This document shows positions 38,946-47,220 of a DNA stretch of 64,000 nucleotides, piece after piece. The stretch is taken from assembly GCF_001718195.1 (NCBI RefSeq), contig NZ_MCNV01000012.1:62001-126000 (forward strand). The letters are read 5' to 3'. The position numbers and the translations under genes were made by a program. Source of the DNA: Paraburkholderia nodosa (GTDB lineage Bacteria; Pseudomonadota; Gammaproteobacteria; Burkholderiales; Burkholderiaceae). The notes under the pieces were generated by a model. The model had not been told where the DNA came from and did no database searches. It saw only the letters and a program-made list of their open reading frames with translations. Each line of letters starts with the position of its first letter. Position 1 is the stretch's first letter.

Positions 38946-39353
38946 TCAGCCCGTCCGCACTTCGATTCGTCGCGGGCGCGCCTCGTCGCGGCGCGGAATC
39001 GTGAGCTTCAGTACGCCGTCCTTCAGGCTCGCCTCGATCTTCGAGGTATCGAAGTCCGGGGAGAGCGTGAACGTGCGCGCAAAGCGCGGCTCACGAACCT
39101 CAGCATGCTGCAGCCGCAGATTTGCCGGTGTCGGCACAACCGCCTCAGCCTCGATGGCGAGATTGCCGTCATGGACTCGCACATCGAGCTTGTCCCGGGT
39201 AACACCGGGGAGGTCCGCCCACAACGTGACGCCCTGGGTGTTCTCGTAGATATCGACAGCGGGAGTAATCGTCATCCGCCGTGCGGAGGGCCGGCTTTCG
39301 CTGCGCGCGACCGCTGACGGGTCGCGCCTGCTCAGTTCGGTGGTATCGCTCAT
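38946..39353 (-). CDS. Hsp20/alpha-crystallin small heat-shock protein (pair 1, type B)
   Basis: A 135-residue Hsp20 chaperone, close in sequence to that at 37688: PAVDIYENTQGVTLWADLPG, GNLAIEAEA, DGVLKLTIPRRD, and the I-x-V tail RRIEVRTG. It lies 15 bp after the type A gene of pair 1. The repetition of an A-B pair indicates a tandem duplication of a two-gene operon. AGGGAGC precedes the ATG. Confidence 0.93.
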   Translation of the reverse strand: MSDTTELSRRDPSAVARSESRPSARRMTITPAVDIYENTQGVTLWADLPGVTRDKLDVRVHDGNLAIEAEAVVPTPANLRLQHAEVREPRFARTFTLSPDFDTSKIEASLKDGVLKLTIPRRDEARPRRIEVRTG

Positions 39354-39368
39354 TTTCAGCTCCCTGGA

Positions 39369-39809
39369 TTACTGGACTGTGATGGCTCGAGGCTTCGAAG
39401 ATTCGCGCTTGCCGATGGCGATCGACAGGCAACCGTTCTCGTAGCGTGCCTGAACCTTGTCGGGGTCCGCGTTCTCCGGCAGTTCGATGACCCGCCGGAA
39501 CGCGCCAGTGAAGCGCTCCTGCGCATAAACGCGTGTGTCCTCGCCGGTATCCGGTTGCGCCGGCTTGCGCTCACCGCTGATGGTCAGCAGTCCCTTGTCG
39601 ATCGATACGTTGAGCTCCGCCGCATTGATGCCCGGTGCAAACGCGACAATCTCGATCGAGTCGTCGGTGGCGCCAATATTGACGGGCGGGAACGTGCCGA
39701 AGCGGCTCGCCCGCAGACTGGAGGGGAAAGTACCGAGAAGGCTCGCCATCTGCTGCTGCAGCCGGTCGAACTCGCTGAAGAGGCCGGATCCAGAATAGAG
39801 ATCGCTCAT
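39369..39809 (-). CDS. Hsp20/alpha-crystallin small heat-shock protein (pair 1, type A)
   Basis: A 146-residue Hsp20 chaperone: MSDLYSGSGLFSEFDRLQQQ, PVNIGATDDSIEIVAFAPG, GLLTISGERK, FRRVIELPENAD, tail KPRAITVQ. The ATG at 39809 has AAGGAG, which is locked in a hairpin in the leader. It is headed by the best sigma-32-like promoter in the window and is first in the A-B pair. It is divergent from the hypothetical gene at 40056. Confidence 0.94.
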   Translation of the reverse strand: MSDLYSGSGLFSEFDRLQQQMASLLGTFPSSLRASRFGTFPPVNIGATDDSIEIVAFAPGINAAELNVSIDKGLLTISGERKPAQPDTGEDTRVYAQERFTGAFRRVIELPENADPDKVQARYENGCLSIAIGKRESSKPRAITVQ

Positions 39810-39901
39810 GATGCAGTTCTCCTTGAACGACGCAAGGAGGCGAACCGGCCTACGCGCTCCAGCTCGCCTGCCAGCGTCTGGCAAACAATCGAAACACGCA
39901 G
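39810..39901 (-). promoter_or_regulatory. Conserved Hsp20 leader 1, likely RNA thermometer
   Basis: The shared block CTGCGTGTTTCGATTGTTTG opens the leader. Just before the ATG, CTCCTTG (39833-39839) and CAAGGAG (39819-39825) form a perfect 7-bp stem around a 7-nt loop that buries the Shine-Dalgarno. This is the expected design of a heat-melting switch. Confidence 0.72.
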
Positions 39902-39944
39902 CGCACGGGACGCGGAAACCCGCGCGTCTGCCTGAGCGAATCCT

Positions 39945-39973
39945 AAGATAGGTACTCTGGCGAGGATTTCAAG
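39945..39973 (-). promoter_or_regulatory. Sigma-32-like promoter of Hsp20 pair 1
   Basis: CTTGAAA, a 14-nt spacer and CCTATCTT on the minus strand, close to the heat-shock consensus CTTGAAA-N14-CCCCATNT. Confidence 0.75.
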
Positions 39974-39993
39974 GAGCAAAAGCAGCGTTGCAC

Positions 39994-40022
39994 CTTGAAA
40001 AAATTTTGCCAGCTCATATCAT
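39994..40022 (+). promoter_or_regulatory. Sigma-32-like promoter of the gene at 40056
   Basis: CTTGAAA, a 14-nt spacer and CATATCAT on the plus strand. It is back to back with the Hsp20 promoter at 39945, the two -35 boxes being 20 bp apart. Confidence 0.65.
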
Positions 40023-40055
40023 CGCGGCGGAAACATGTAGCAAGCGGAGGACACG

Positions 40056-40439
40056 ATGGAATTCGATACCGACTGGTTGACCCTGGGCCCTCACCGCGTG
40101 CGTCTGCGCTCGACCAAAGGTTTTCCGACAGAAGCAATGCGTAAGGCGGTGGACGTCATCCGGACTGCGGTCGACAACAACATGAGCGCCCGCGCGCGCC
40201 TGGTGGAGGTGGTCTGCCGACAGGAAAAAAACTATGAAGTCACGATCGGGACGACCGTCGCCAAGGACAAGGTATGCGCGCCGCAGCTCGAAACGTTTAT
40301 CGCAGGCGTGCTTGGTCTCCTGCCGGACCAGATCACCCTGATCGTTACCGCAGTCGATCAGTCTGAAGTGGACCTCCACTTCGGCGTGTACGAGCGGATG
40401 CTGGCCGAAAAGCTGGGCACCGCACCGCCGATCCAGTGA
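40056..40439 (+). CDS. Hypothetical protein, probably heat-inducible
   Basis: A 127-residue protein I do not recognise. It starts MEFDTDWLTLGPHRVRL, is soluble with mixed alpha/beta character, and contains one Cys in CRQEKNYEV and another in KVCAPQLE. GGAGG precedes the ATG. A sigma-32-like promoter lies 34 bp upstream, sharing a divergent region with the Hsp20 pair 1, which suggests a role in the same response. Confidence 0.75.
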   Translation: MEFDTDWLTLGPHRVRLRSTKGFPTEAMRKAVDVIRTAVDNNMSARARLVEVVCRQEKNYEVTIGTTVAKDKVCAPQLETFIAGVLGLLPDQITLIVTAVDQSEVDLHFGVYERMLAEKLGTAPPIQ

Positions 40440-40632
40440 CAGGGCTGCAGACGGGCCGGTGGCAGCCGCCGGAGTGTGCCCCCGGCGCGACAAGGACGTG
40501 AGGCGTCGGCCGAAGGCCGTCCTGCGGAGCAGGTCGGGCTGGATCCGCGATATCGACCCCGCCGGGAACACTGACCGAAAGGCGCTCACCCTGCTTACAT
40601 CCGTTCGGATCACGAGCCGGGCGGGCGCCGCG

Positions 40633-41853
40633 TCAGCCTCGCGGCTTCAGGTCGACCGGAAAGCGGATTTCGAAGGTCGTGCCTTGACCCTCGCGGGACT
40701 CGAAGTGGATCTCGCCCTCGAGTGCGTGGCACAGCTCCCTGACGATCGCCAGACCCAGGCCGGCGCCCGGGATGTCGTCGCTGGCGGCCCGCTCGAACTC
40801 CCTGAACACGCGCTCCGTATCTGACGGCGCAATGCCGACACCGGTATCGGCCACGCGCATGAACCACCGGCCGTCACCGCATCTCGCGATGACCAGTTCG
40901 ATTCCCCCCTCGCGGGTATATTTCGTTGCATTCGACAGCAGGTTCAGCGCAACCTGCTTGAGCTTGATGCGGTTGGACTGCACACGGACCAGTCCGGCCT
41001 CAAGCGAGGCGGACAGACGCAGGCCTTTTCCTTCGATCGCTGGACGGGCGTTCGTGACCAGTTCGTCAAACAGCATGGGCAGATCAACCGGCTCGATGCA
41101 GATCTGGCTGCTGTCGCCGACGACAACCGAATATTCCACCATTTCGTCGACCAGCTGCTTCATGTCCTCCGCCTGCCGGGTCGCGAGCGCAAGTCCGGCC
41201 TCGGCTCGGGACGGAACGCGCGCAATCAGTTGCAGGTCGATCGAAAAGGCGTTCAGAAAGTTGCGCAGGTCGTGCACGAGGCCGCGCGTGACCTGCATGC
41301 GCGACCGGTACAGTTCGCTGACCTCGCGTTGCTGCTCACGCAGTTCCTCGTTAGCACGCTCCAGCTGGCTCGTGTATTCGGCGATGGTCCGGTCACGCTC
41401 GCCGATGACCTCGCGGATCGATGTCAGGGTGACAAAGCTGAGCGCCTCGTCGATCAGATGCAGGGCGCGGGATTCGTGGTCGCGTGTGAACGTGTCGTCG
41501 GACGCCGCGAATGCCCGGACGGCGGCAGCCAGTTCCTGCCGGAACAGCTCCAGTTCACGCACGAGTTCATCAACGCGGTACCCCTGCTGCCAGCGCACGT
41601 TCCCGTGCTGCCTCGCATTGCGTTCAATGGCCCGCTCGACTGGTTGGAGATCCTGCTCTTCGAGCGCGATGCAGATGCCGCTCAGGATAGCGGGCAGGTG
41701 ATCGGCCAGCTGCTCCCACGTCAGCCGGTCGGCTTCGATGAGGTCGGCATCGGCAGCGACGGCCTGCATCCATCTTTCCGTCAGGCGCGCCTGTTCCCGT
41801 CGTAGAAATCCGGCGAGGGCCTGCAGGGTAGTTCCCGTTTGAGAATCGGTCAT
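40633..41853 (-). CDS. Sensor histidine kinase with RsbRD-type N-terminal domain
   Basis: A 406-residue soluble kinase. Residues 10-150 form a helical RsbRD-N-like domain (FLRREQARLTERW... QGYRVDELVRELELFRQEL). A coiled linker (EELREQQREVSELY) leads to the H-box GLVHDLRNFLNAF and an ATPase domain with N-box LNLLSNATKYT, G1 VADTGVGIAP and G2 GAGLGLAIVREL. The start is uncertain because no strong Shine-Dalgarno precedes 41853 and the frame is open to 41991. Its divergent neighbour is a broken response-regulator gene, so the kinase may now be an orphan. Confidence 0.88.
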   Translation of the reverse strand: MTDSQTGTTLQALAGFLRREQARLTERWMQAVAADADLIEADRLTWEQLADHLPAILSGICIALEEQDLQPVERAIERNARQHGNVRWQQGYRVDELVRELELFRQELAAAVRAFAASDDTFTRDHESRALHLIDEALSFVTLTSIREVIGERDRTIAEYTSQLERANEELREQQREVSELYRSRMQVTRGLVHDLRNFLNAFSIDLQLIARVPSRAEAGLALATRQAEDMKQLVDEMVEYSVVVGDSSQICIEPVDLPMLFDELVTNARPAIEGKGLRLSASLEAGLVRVQSNRIKLKQVALNLLSNATKYTREGGIELVIARCGDGRWFMRVADTGVGIAPSDTERVFREFERAASDDIPGAGLGLAIVRELCHALEGEIHFESREGQGTTFEIRFPVDLKPRG

Positions 41854-41927
41854 GATCCGTACCAATGCGTGACACCATTTCGAAAGACCTGCGTGCGAGG
41901 ACACATTATCGTTTCCTCGCACCGTCA

Positions 41928-42375
41928 ATGGACAATGACCAGGATGGCAGCCGGGAACGCAATTTGCTCCGCTTGGCGGAAACAAGTCCACCGACCAGCA
42001 GAATACCTTCTATCCTGCCTGTCGACGACCCGCCTGAACTGCCCGACGCCTACTGCCTCATGTTCACCCTCGAACGGGTACGGCGTGCACTGCGCACACA
42101 ATGGCGTGGAGGCCCTCAACCATGCCCTGCGCCAGCCACCGATCTGATCATAACGGACTGGACGATGTCGCTGACCGGTGTGTGAGCTGTGCCGCCAGAT
42201 CCGGGCGCATGCTGCTCTGGCACACATCCGGATTCTGCTTCCTACGGCGATGCCACCTTCGATGCCGGGGCCGGTGCAGTGGGACGACTGCCTTTATCAA
42301 GCCGGTCCCGGCTGCACTCCGGCCCGCCACCGTGAAAAGGTGGTGTCCTCCGTGAGCCACGGGCGCATATCCTGA
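41928..42375 (+). pseudogene. Frameshifted CheY-like response regulator
   Basis: Pieces of a single receiver domain appear in order but in three frames: ILPVDDPPELPDAYCLMFTLE, shift, GYGVHCAHNGVEALNHALRQPP, shift, DLIITDWTMSLTGV, shift, ELCRQIRAHAALAHIRILL, shift, KPVPAALRPAT. The acidic pocket (VDD), phospho-Asp (ITDW) and late Lys (KPVP) are still readable. It lies divergent to the RsbRD-type kinase, its probable former partner. Confidence 0.85.
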
Positions 42376-42535
42376 CGCGATCCGTCCGACAGGCAACGCC
42401 GGCTTTCAGCGTCCGGTAATCCGGGATGTCGGGTCCAGGTGAGCGGGATCCATCGCGCCACCTTGAAAATTTTCATCAGTGAAACTAACTTATATCCAGC
42501 TCTGGCAGTGTGCCCGGTGATGGATCGGTTGCATG

Positions 42536-42627
42536 CTGCGTGTTTCGATTTGTTTGCCCCGCAGCATGGCAGGCGAACTGGAGCGCGCAAGCCCGTTCTC
42601 TTCCTTGCTGCGTCGAAGGAGAATACG
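42536..42627 (+). promoter_or_regulatory. Third copy of the conserved Hsp20-type leader
   Basis: Shares CTGCGTGTTTCGATTTGTTT, GGCAGGCGAACTGGAGCGCG and the end of the two Hsp20 leaders. TTCCTT (42601-42606) can pair with AAGGAG (42616-42621) and hide the Shine-Dalgarno; the ROSE-type string TTGCT is present. A CTTGAAA lies upstream at 42462 but without a good -10 at 14-nt spacing. Confidence 0.65.
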
Positions 42628-42768
42628 ATGAGCTGCCTTCATTTCCGCCCGGCTTCGACTACGTTGTTCGGGCACGTCCCCCGTACGATCGTCGCCGTGT
42701 CCGGCGTTTTCCAGGCGGTTGCGCAGCGTGCCCGGCGCACGCTGTCGGAGCGCATCGCCGCCGGGTAG
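42628..42768 (+). CDS. Small ORF behind an Hsp20-type leader
   Basis: A 46-residue ORF (MSCLHFRPASTTLF..., ending SERIAAG). The first codons resemble the starts of the type A Hsp20 genes (MS.L.F), after which similarity ends. It has GAAGGAG 7 nt before the ATG. It may be a genuine small heat-induced protein or the residue of a lost third Hsp20 gene. Confidence 0.45.
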   Translation: MSCLHFRPASTTLFGHVPRTIVAVSGVFQAVAQRARRTLSERIAAG

Positions 42769-43130
42769 CTGACGTTTCACCAGTTCACGTCGAGCCTGTG
42801 CCGCCGTTGGCAGGGCGGTTGCCCCGCGGGCACCGTTTGCCACGACGGTATGCCGTCGTTCGCGCCGTGCACTCGGTGCCGTCCCACGAAGCGTTCAGCG
42901 CCGCGTTCGGAGCGGTTTTCGCGCGAGCACCGCATGGAGGGTGCGATACCGGTACCCGCGCGAAGGGGAGTGCTTCAATGGAACGGCTGAGAGTCGAGAT
43001 ACGCAACGGACTGGAGATCCGTATGCACACGCTCGTCGTGAGGCACGTACGCACGGCGGCATGCTTCAGGGAAGTGAAAAGAAAACGTCACATGCAGGGG
43101 AGCGTCACTGGACGTCAAGAGGCTTGCACC
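42769..43130. other. Gene-free stretch
   Basis: A frame is open through this stretch and joined to the next gene, but it has no ribosome site and a shadow-like Arg/Ala composition before 43131. No feature is supported. Confidence 0.5.
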
Positions 43131-43505
43131 ATGAACAGACGATTGTGTGCCTTGGTCCCGGCAATTGTGATTGCCGGGTTATGGTCAGAGAACGCCATGT
43201 CAGCCAGCCCGCCGCTGCCGACGTTGCCCCTGCAACACGACATCTGGATCACCGGGACTGTCCAGCGTGGCAGCGGGGAGTATGCGCCGGGTGACTATAC
43301 GACAATCATGCTGGATCGCCCCTCCACCTCGCCCTGCAACCACAAGGTGGTGTCCGACATCCTTCTTGGAGAGGGGGGCGAACCATCCCCCACGCTCCTG
43401 CTGCCGTATCTGAAACAGCGGGTTGCCGTCAGGGGACGCGTATCCTGCCCCGACTCGGGCATTGAATTTACGCCGCAACCAGACGTCGTGTTTCCGGTTT
43501 GGTAG
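43131..43505 (+). CDS. Small exported hypothetical protein
   Basis: A 124-residue protein with a signal peptide (NRRLCALVPAIVIAGLWSEN, cleavage near AMSA). The mature part has ITGTVQRGSGEYAPGDYTTI, LDRPSTSPCN and RVAVRGRVSCPDS, looking like a small beta-barrel (OB-like) domain with two Cys that could form a disulfide. The type resembles small periplasmic proteins with DUF4431-like strands, but this is a weak guess. It is convergent with the catabolic operon. Confidence 0.7.
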   Translation: MNRRLCALVPAIVIAGLWSENAMSASPPLPTLPLQHDIWITGTVQRGSGEYAPGDYTTIMLDRPSTSPCNHKVVSDILLGEGGEPSPTLLLPYLKQRVAVRGRVSCPDSGIEFTPQPDVVFPVW

Positions 43506-43689
43506 AGGTGAGGGGAACCAGGTATTGGACGCCACGATGCTTCCGCAGATCGCCGACTGCAAATCTGTCCATCAAACCGGGCAATCTCAGTGCGCGATCG
43601 ACAGAGGAAAGCGCCCAATGTTTCGCGAAAAAGCGTGCGGCGGACGTGGCCGTTCCGCCTCAGTACACCCCCACAACCATTTGTTTCGC

Positions 43690-44628
43690 TCACTCTGCGC
43701 CCACGAATCCATAAAGCCTCTCCGGGTTCTCGACGAAGATCTTCTCCCGCCAGTCCGCTCGTCCTATCCACGAAGCCATGACGTCGACCAGCAAGGCATC
43801 GTCCGGCTTGCGCGCTTTTTCCGTAGGATGCGGCCAGTCGGTTCCCCACAGCATCCTGTCGGGCGCCATCGCAATGAAGGCCTTGGCGACCGGCGCCACA
43901 TCTGCATAGGCGGGAGCGCCGGCTTTTGTATCCACGTATGGTCCGGAGAGCGTGACCCACGTTTTCCCGTTGTCGACGAGGCGCTGCGCGGCCTTCATTG
44001 CCTCCGAGCCGAGGCCGTCCGGTTGCGGGATGTGCGCGATGTGGTCGATGACCAGCGGGCACGGCAAGGCGTTCAGGCGTGGTGCGAGTTCCGGCAGCCT
44101 GGCACCCTGGACGACAAGTTCGATGTGCCAGCCCAGCGGCGCAATACGCGCTGCGAGAGGCGCAAGCATGTCGATGGTCGTGGCACCTGGATAGCTCAGG
44201 TTGAAGCGGATGGCCCGCACGCCTGCCGTATTCATTTCATCGAGTTGCTCGCGGGTCACCGATGTGTCGACGACGGCTACGCCGCGCGCGTTGCCGTCGA
44301 ACTGCCGAAGTGCGTCGATGAGACAGCGGTTGTCGGTTCCGTAAGTCGACGGTGTAACGACAACGTTGCGATGAATGCCGAGGCGCTTCTGCAGGCGTCG
44401 ATACTGCTCGACTGTCGCATTTGGCGGCCGAAGCGAAGTGCCAGGCGCAACGGGGAAGCGGTCGTCGTAGATGTGCATGTGGCAATCAATAGCACCTGCC
44501 GGCATTTTGAACGACGGCGGATTGACACCCGTCGACCAGACTTCTTCTTCAGCGCCGAACGCGCGCATGCTGGCCGTAATTCCAGCCGCGCCGATCGCGG
44601 CGAGAAACTTTCTGCGATTGGTCTGCAT
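43690..44628 (-). CDS. Amidohydrolase-2 family (COG3618) metal-dependent hydrolase, exported
   Basis: A 312-residue TIM-barrel hydrolase with an N-terminal Tat-like signal (NRRKFLAAIGAAGITASM). The metal-site start is AIDCHMHIYD (H-x-H), the mid-barrel His is in VIDHIAHIPQ, and the late Asp in LWGTDWPHPT. This is the family of 2-pyrone-4,6-dicarboxylate hydrolase (LigI) and several sugar-lactonases. It is the last gene of a ten-gene operon, 1 bp after the MFS gene. Secretion suggests hydrolysis of a lactone before uptake. Confidence 0.88.
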   Translation of the reverse strand: MQTNRRKFLAAIGAAGITASMRAFGAEEEVWSTGVNPPSFKMPAGAIDCHMHIYDDRFPVAPGTSLRPPNATVEQYRRLQKRLGIHRNVVVTPSTYGTDNRCLIDALRQFDGNARGVAVVDTSVTREQLDEMNTAGVRAIRFNLSYPGATTIDMLAPLAARIAPLGWHIELVVQGARLPELAPRLNALPCPLVIDHIAHIPQPDGLGSEAMKAAQRLVDNGKTWVTLSGPYVDTKAGAPAYADVAPVAKAFIAMAPDRMLWGTDWPHPTEKARKPDDALLVDVMASWIGRADWREKIFVENPERLYGFVGAE

Positions 44629-44629
44629 C

Positions 44630-45958
44630 TCAGGCGATTTCGACTTTGTTCTTGTGGAGTTGCTTGCCCGAGCCGGGGCGCGTGAGCAACACGAGCGTGA
44701 TGACGCTGACGAGGGTGAGCGCGCCGAGCGGCATCAGCGCGAGCGCGTAGTTTCCCGTTGCGCCCTTCACCCATCCATAGACGTTGACCATAAGGCCGCC
44801 GCCCAACAGGTTGGCGATGGCGTTGATGGTGGCCAGTCCAGCTGCGGCCGTGCCGTTCGAAAGCATGCTGGAGGCCAGTGCCCAGAACGGTCCCTTGAAG
44901 GCGTACGCGCCGACGAGAACCGCGCAGAGCATGACGATGGTTGGCCCGAGCGAGCCGCTCAGCGACGTGCCGAAGAGGCCGAGGCCGATCAGCAGCATGG
45001 GGATGACAGTGTGCCAGCGTCGCTCCTGGCGGCGGTCGGAGCTACGTCCCCAATAGACCATCAGGACGGAGGAAAGCGCGTACGGAACCGCATTGAGGAG
45101 GCCGGTCTGCATGACCGTCAGCCCGAATGACTTCAGCAACTGTGGCTGCCATACCGAGAGCGTGCTCCCCGCACCCGACGCGCATACATCGACGAGCGCG
45201 AGGCAGAGGACGTAGCGGTTGCAGAACAGTTTCGCGAGGGACATCTGAGCGACTTTTTTGGGTTCCCGTTTTTCCTGCGAGAGCGCTGCCGTGAGCCATT
45301 CGCGCTCATCATCCTTCAGCCAGGTCGCTTGCGTCGGCTTGTCGGTAAGCAGTTTCAGGCAGATCAAGCCGAGAATGACCGTCGGGATGCCTTCAAGGAT
45401 GAACAGCCACTGCCACCCGCGAATGCCCGCGAATCCGTCCATATGCAGCAATACGGCGGAAATCGGCGAGCCGATAAAGCTTGCCGCCGGGATGGCGACC
45501 ATGAAAGTCGCGATGATGCGCGCACGATACTTCGCCGGAATCCAGTACGACAGGTAAAGGAGCACGCCAGGGAAGAAGCCGGCCTCTGCGGCACCGAGGA
45601 GAAAGCGCAGCACGTAGAAGCTCGACGGCGAGCGAACCAGCGCGGTGCCGGCGGAAACAAGGCCCCATGTAATCATGATGCGCGCAAGCCACACACGCGC
45701 ACCAAACTTCTGGAGCGCGAGGTTGCTCGGCACTTCGCAGATGAAATACGAGACAAAAAACAGGCTGCTGCCAAATCCGAATACCTGTGCAGACAGACCG
45801 ATGTCATTGTTCATCTGCAACGAAGCCATGCCGACGTTGCCTCTGTCGATGAATGCGAGCAGGTAACAGAGCGTGAGGAAGGGGACGAGACGCAGGACGA
45901 CTTTCTTGATGGTCCGGGTCTCCACTTCGGTTGCGAAATCAGTGCTGGAAATGTTCAT
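44630..45958 (-). CDS. MFS transporter, anion:cation symporter family
   Basis: A 442-residue 12-helix carrier of the ACS group (phthalate, tartrate and glucarate permeases). Family features are the start FLTLCYLLAFIDRGNVGMA, FFVSYFICEVPSNL and the central loop after FILEGIPTVILG. GGAG precedes the ATG at 45958; the long upstream open frame overlaps the preceding gene and is not coding. It likely takes up an organic acid with protons. It is one of four MFS genes in this operon. Confidence 0.9.
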   Translation of the reverse strand: MNISSTDFATEVETRTIKKVVLRLVPFLTLCYLLAFIDRGNVGMASLQMNNDIGLSAQVFGFGSSLFFVSYFICEVPSNLALQKFGARVWLARIMITWGLVSAGTALVRSPSSFYVLRFLLGAAEAGFFPGVLLYLSYWIPAKYRARIIATFMVAIPAASFIGSPISAVLLHMDGFAGIRGWQWLFILEGIPTVILGLICLKLLTDKPTQATWLKDDEREWLTAALSQEKREPKKVAQMSLAKLFCNRYVLCLALVDVCASGAGSTLSVWQPQLLKSFGLTVMQTGLLNAVPYALSSVLMVYWGRSSDRRQERRWHTVIPMLLIGLGLFGTSLSGSLGPTIVMLCAVLVGAYAFKGPFWALASSMLSNGTAAAGLATINAIANLLGGGLMVNVYGWVKGATGNYALALMPLGALTLVSVITLVLLTRPGSGKQLHKNKVEIA

Positions 45959-45975
45959 ACGCGTCTCCAATGCGT

Positions 45976-47220
45976 TTATTGTGCGCCTGTGCGGCGTTGC
46001 TTGAAATGGTGCAGGGCGGTAATGGCGACGACACTCGATGCGAGCACGATCGCCATCGCCGTGAAAGTCGAACGCACGCCCAACGCTTCGGACACGGTAC
46101 CGACGAGCAGATAGCCGAACGGCATCGTGCCGTTGTAGGCCATGCCGTACATGCCGACGAGTCCGCCGCGAACGTGGTCCGGGCACCGCTGCTGGATGGT
46201 GGCGTTTGTAGAGGTTGCTGAAAACGTGAGGCTGAAGCCGAGCACGCAGAAAGCGGGCACGGAAAGGCTGGCATCGTTGGTGAACGCCAGCGTGAAAAGC
46301 GCGGTGACAGCGAGCCACGGTGCGAAAGCGAGCAGCTTCCTGGTTGCACGTGGCCCCCACGCGGACGAGAGCAGAATCGCAGCAGTGAGCGAGCCGCCGC
46401 CCGCAGCGGCGAAGAAAATGCCCGTATAGCGCGCCGCGTTATGAAAGGCGTGGTCGGCAAGCAGCGGCACCAGCGTCTGATAGCTCGCAGCGAAAAGGCC
46501 CATGCAGGCAAGCGTCGGAAGGTAGCGAGCGGAAAACATATCCGAGAGGACGTAGCCCACGGCATTCCGGAGTCCGCCTCCGTCCGCGCGCGAACGGGCC
46601 GAAAGATTGGCGGGGTGGATCGAACGCACGCACATCGCCATCACGCACAACGCGCACCCGTACATCGCGAAAGCCGCCGCCGGCCCCAGCAGCGGATAGA
46701 CGAACCCGGCGATGCTCGGACCCACCATGCGTCCGACGTTGTAGACCATCGTGTTCATGGCGACCGCGTTGGACGTCAGCAAAGGATTGCGCAGACTGTT
46801 GACGAGCAGGAGCTGCCGCGCCGGCGTCTCGATTGCGCTCGAAATGCCAATCGCCAGCGCGAGCAGGAGGATGAGCTTCACGCCGAGTGCGCCAGCCAAC
46901 CACAGAACGAGCAGGATCGACGTCAGCGTCAATGACGTGGCAAGTACGCAGAGCGTGGCGCGGCGTGCATTCGCGGCGCGGATGCGCGAGCCGGCCACGG
47001 GTGCGACGATCAGCTGAGGTCCGTAGAGCAGGAAATTCAGGAGTGCAAAGACGGAGGCCTTGCCCGAGAGATGATAGACGAGCAGGTTCAGCGTGATGTT
47101 CTGGGTCCAGCTGCCGAGTACGGAAAGCACCTGCCCGCATGCGTAGCGACGCAGCGCGGGCTCCGCGAGCGCCGGGAAGAGCCGGTCGTAAAACGCACTT
47201 TGACGTGCCGCCGTATTCAT
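45976..47220 (-). CDS. MFS transporter (MFS_3/EntS-like)
   Basis: A 414-residue carrier with about 12 helices. GQVLSVLGSWTQNITLNLLVYHL near the start and ETPARQLLLVNSL in the middle are typical of the MFS_3 group, which includes siderophore and drug exporters such as EntS. Its presence in a catabolic operon suggests export of an intermediate or toxic by-product. The start overlaps the stop of the preceding gene by four bases (ATGA). Confidence 0.87.
   Translation of the reverse strand: MNTAARQSAFYDRLFPALAEPALRRYACGQVLSVLGSWTQNITLNLLVYHLSGKASVFALLNFLLYGPQLIVAPVAGSRIRAANARRATLCVLATSLTLTSILLVLWLAGALGVKLILLLALAIGISSAIETPARQLLLVNSLRNPLLTSNAVAMNTMVYNVGRMVGPSIAGFVYPLLGPAAAFAMYGCALCVMAMCVRSIHPANLSARSRADGGGLRNAVGYVLSDMFSARYLPTLACMGLFAASYQTLVPLLADHAFHNAARYTGIFFAAAGGGSLTAAILLSSAWGPRATRKLLAFAPWLAVTALFTLAFTNDASLSVPAFCVLGFSLTFSATSTNATIQQRCPDHVRGGLVGMYGMAYNGTMPFGYLLVGTVSEALGVRSTFTAMAIVLASSVVAITALHHFKQRRTGAQ

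Noticed and set aside
42510-43130. N-terminal extension of the exported protein at 43131
   Set aside because: No ribosome site, shadow-like composition, and it would bury the signal peptide.
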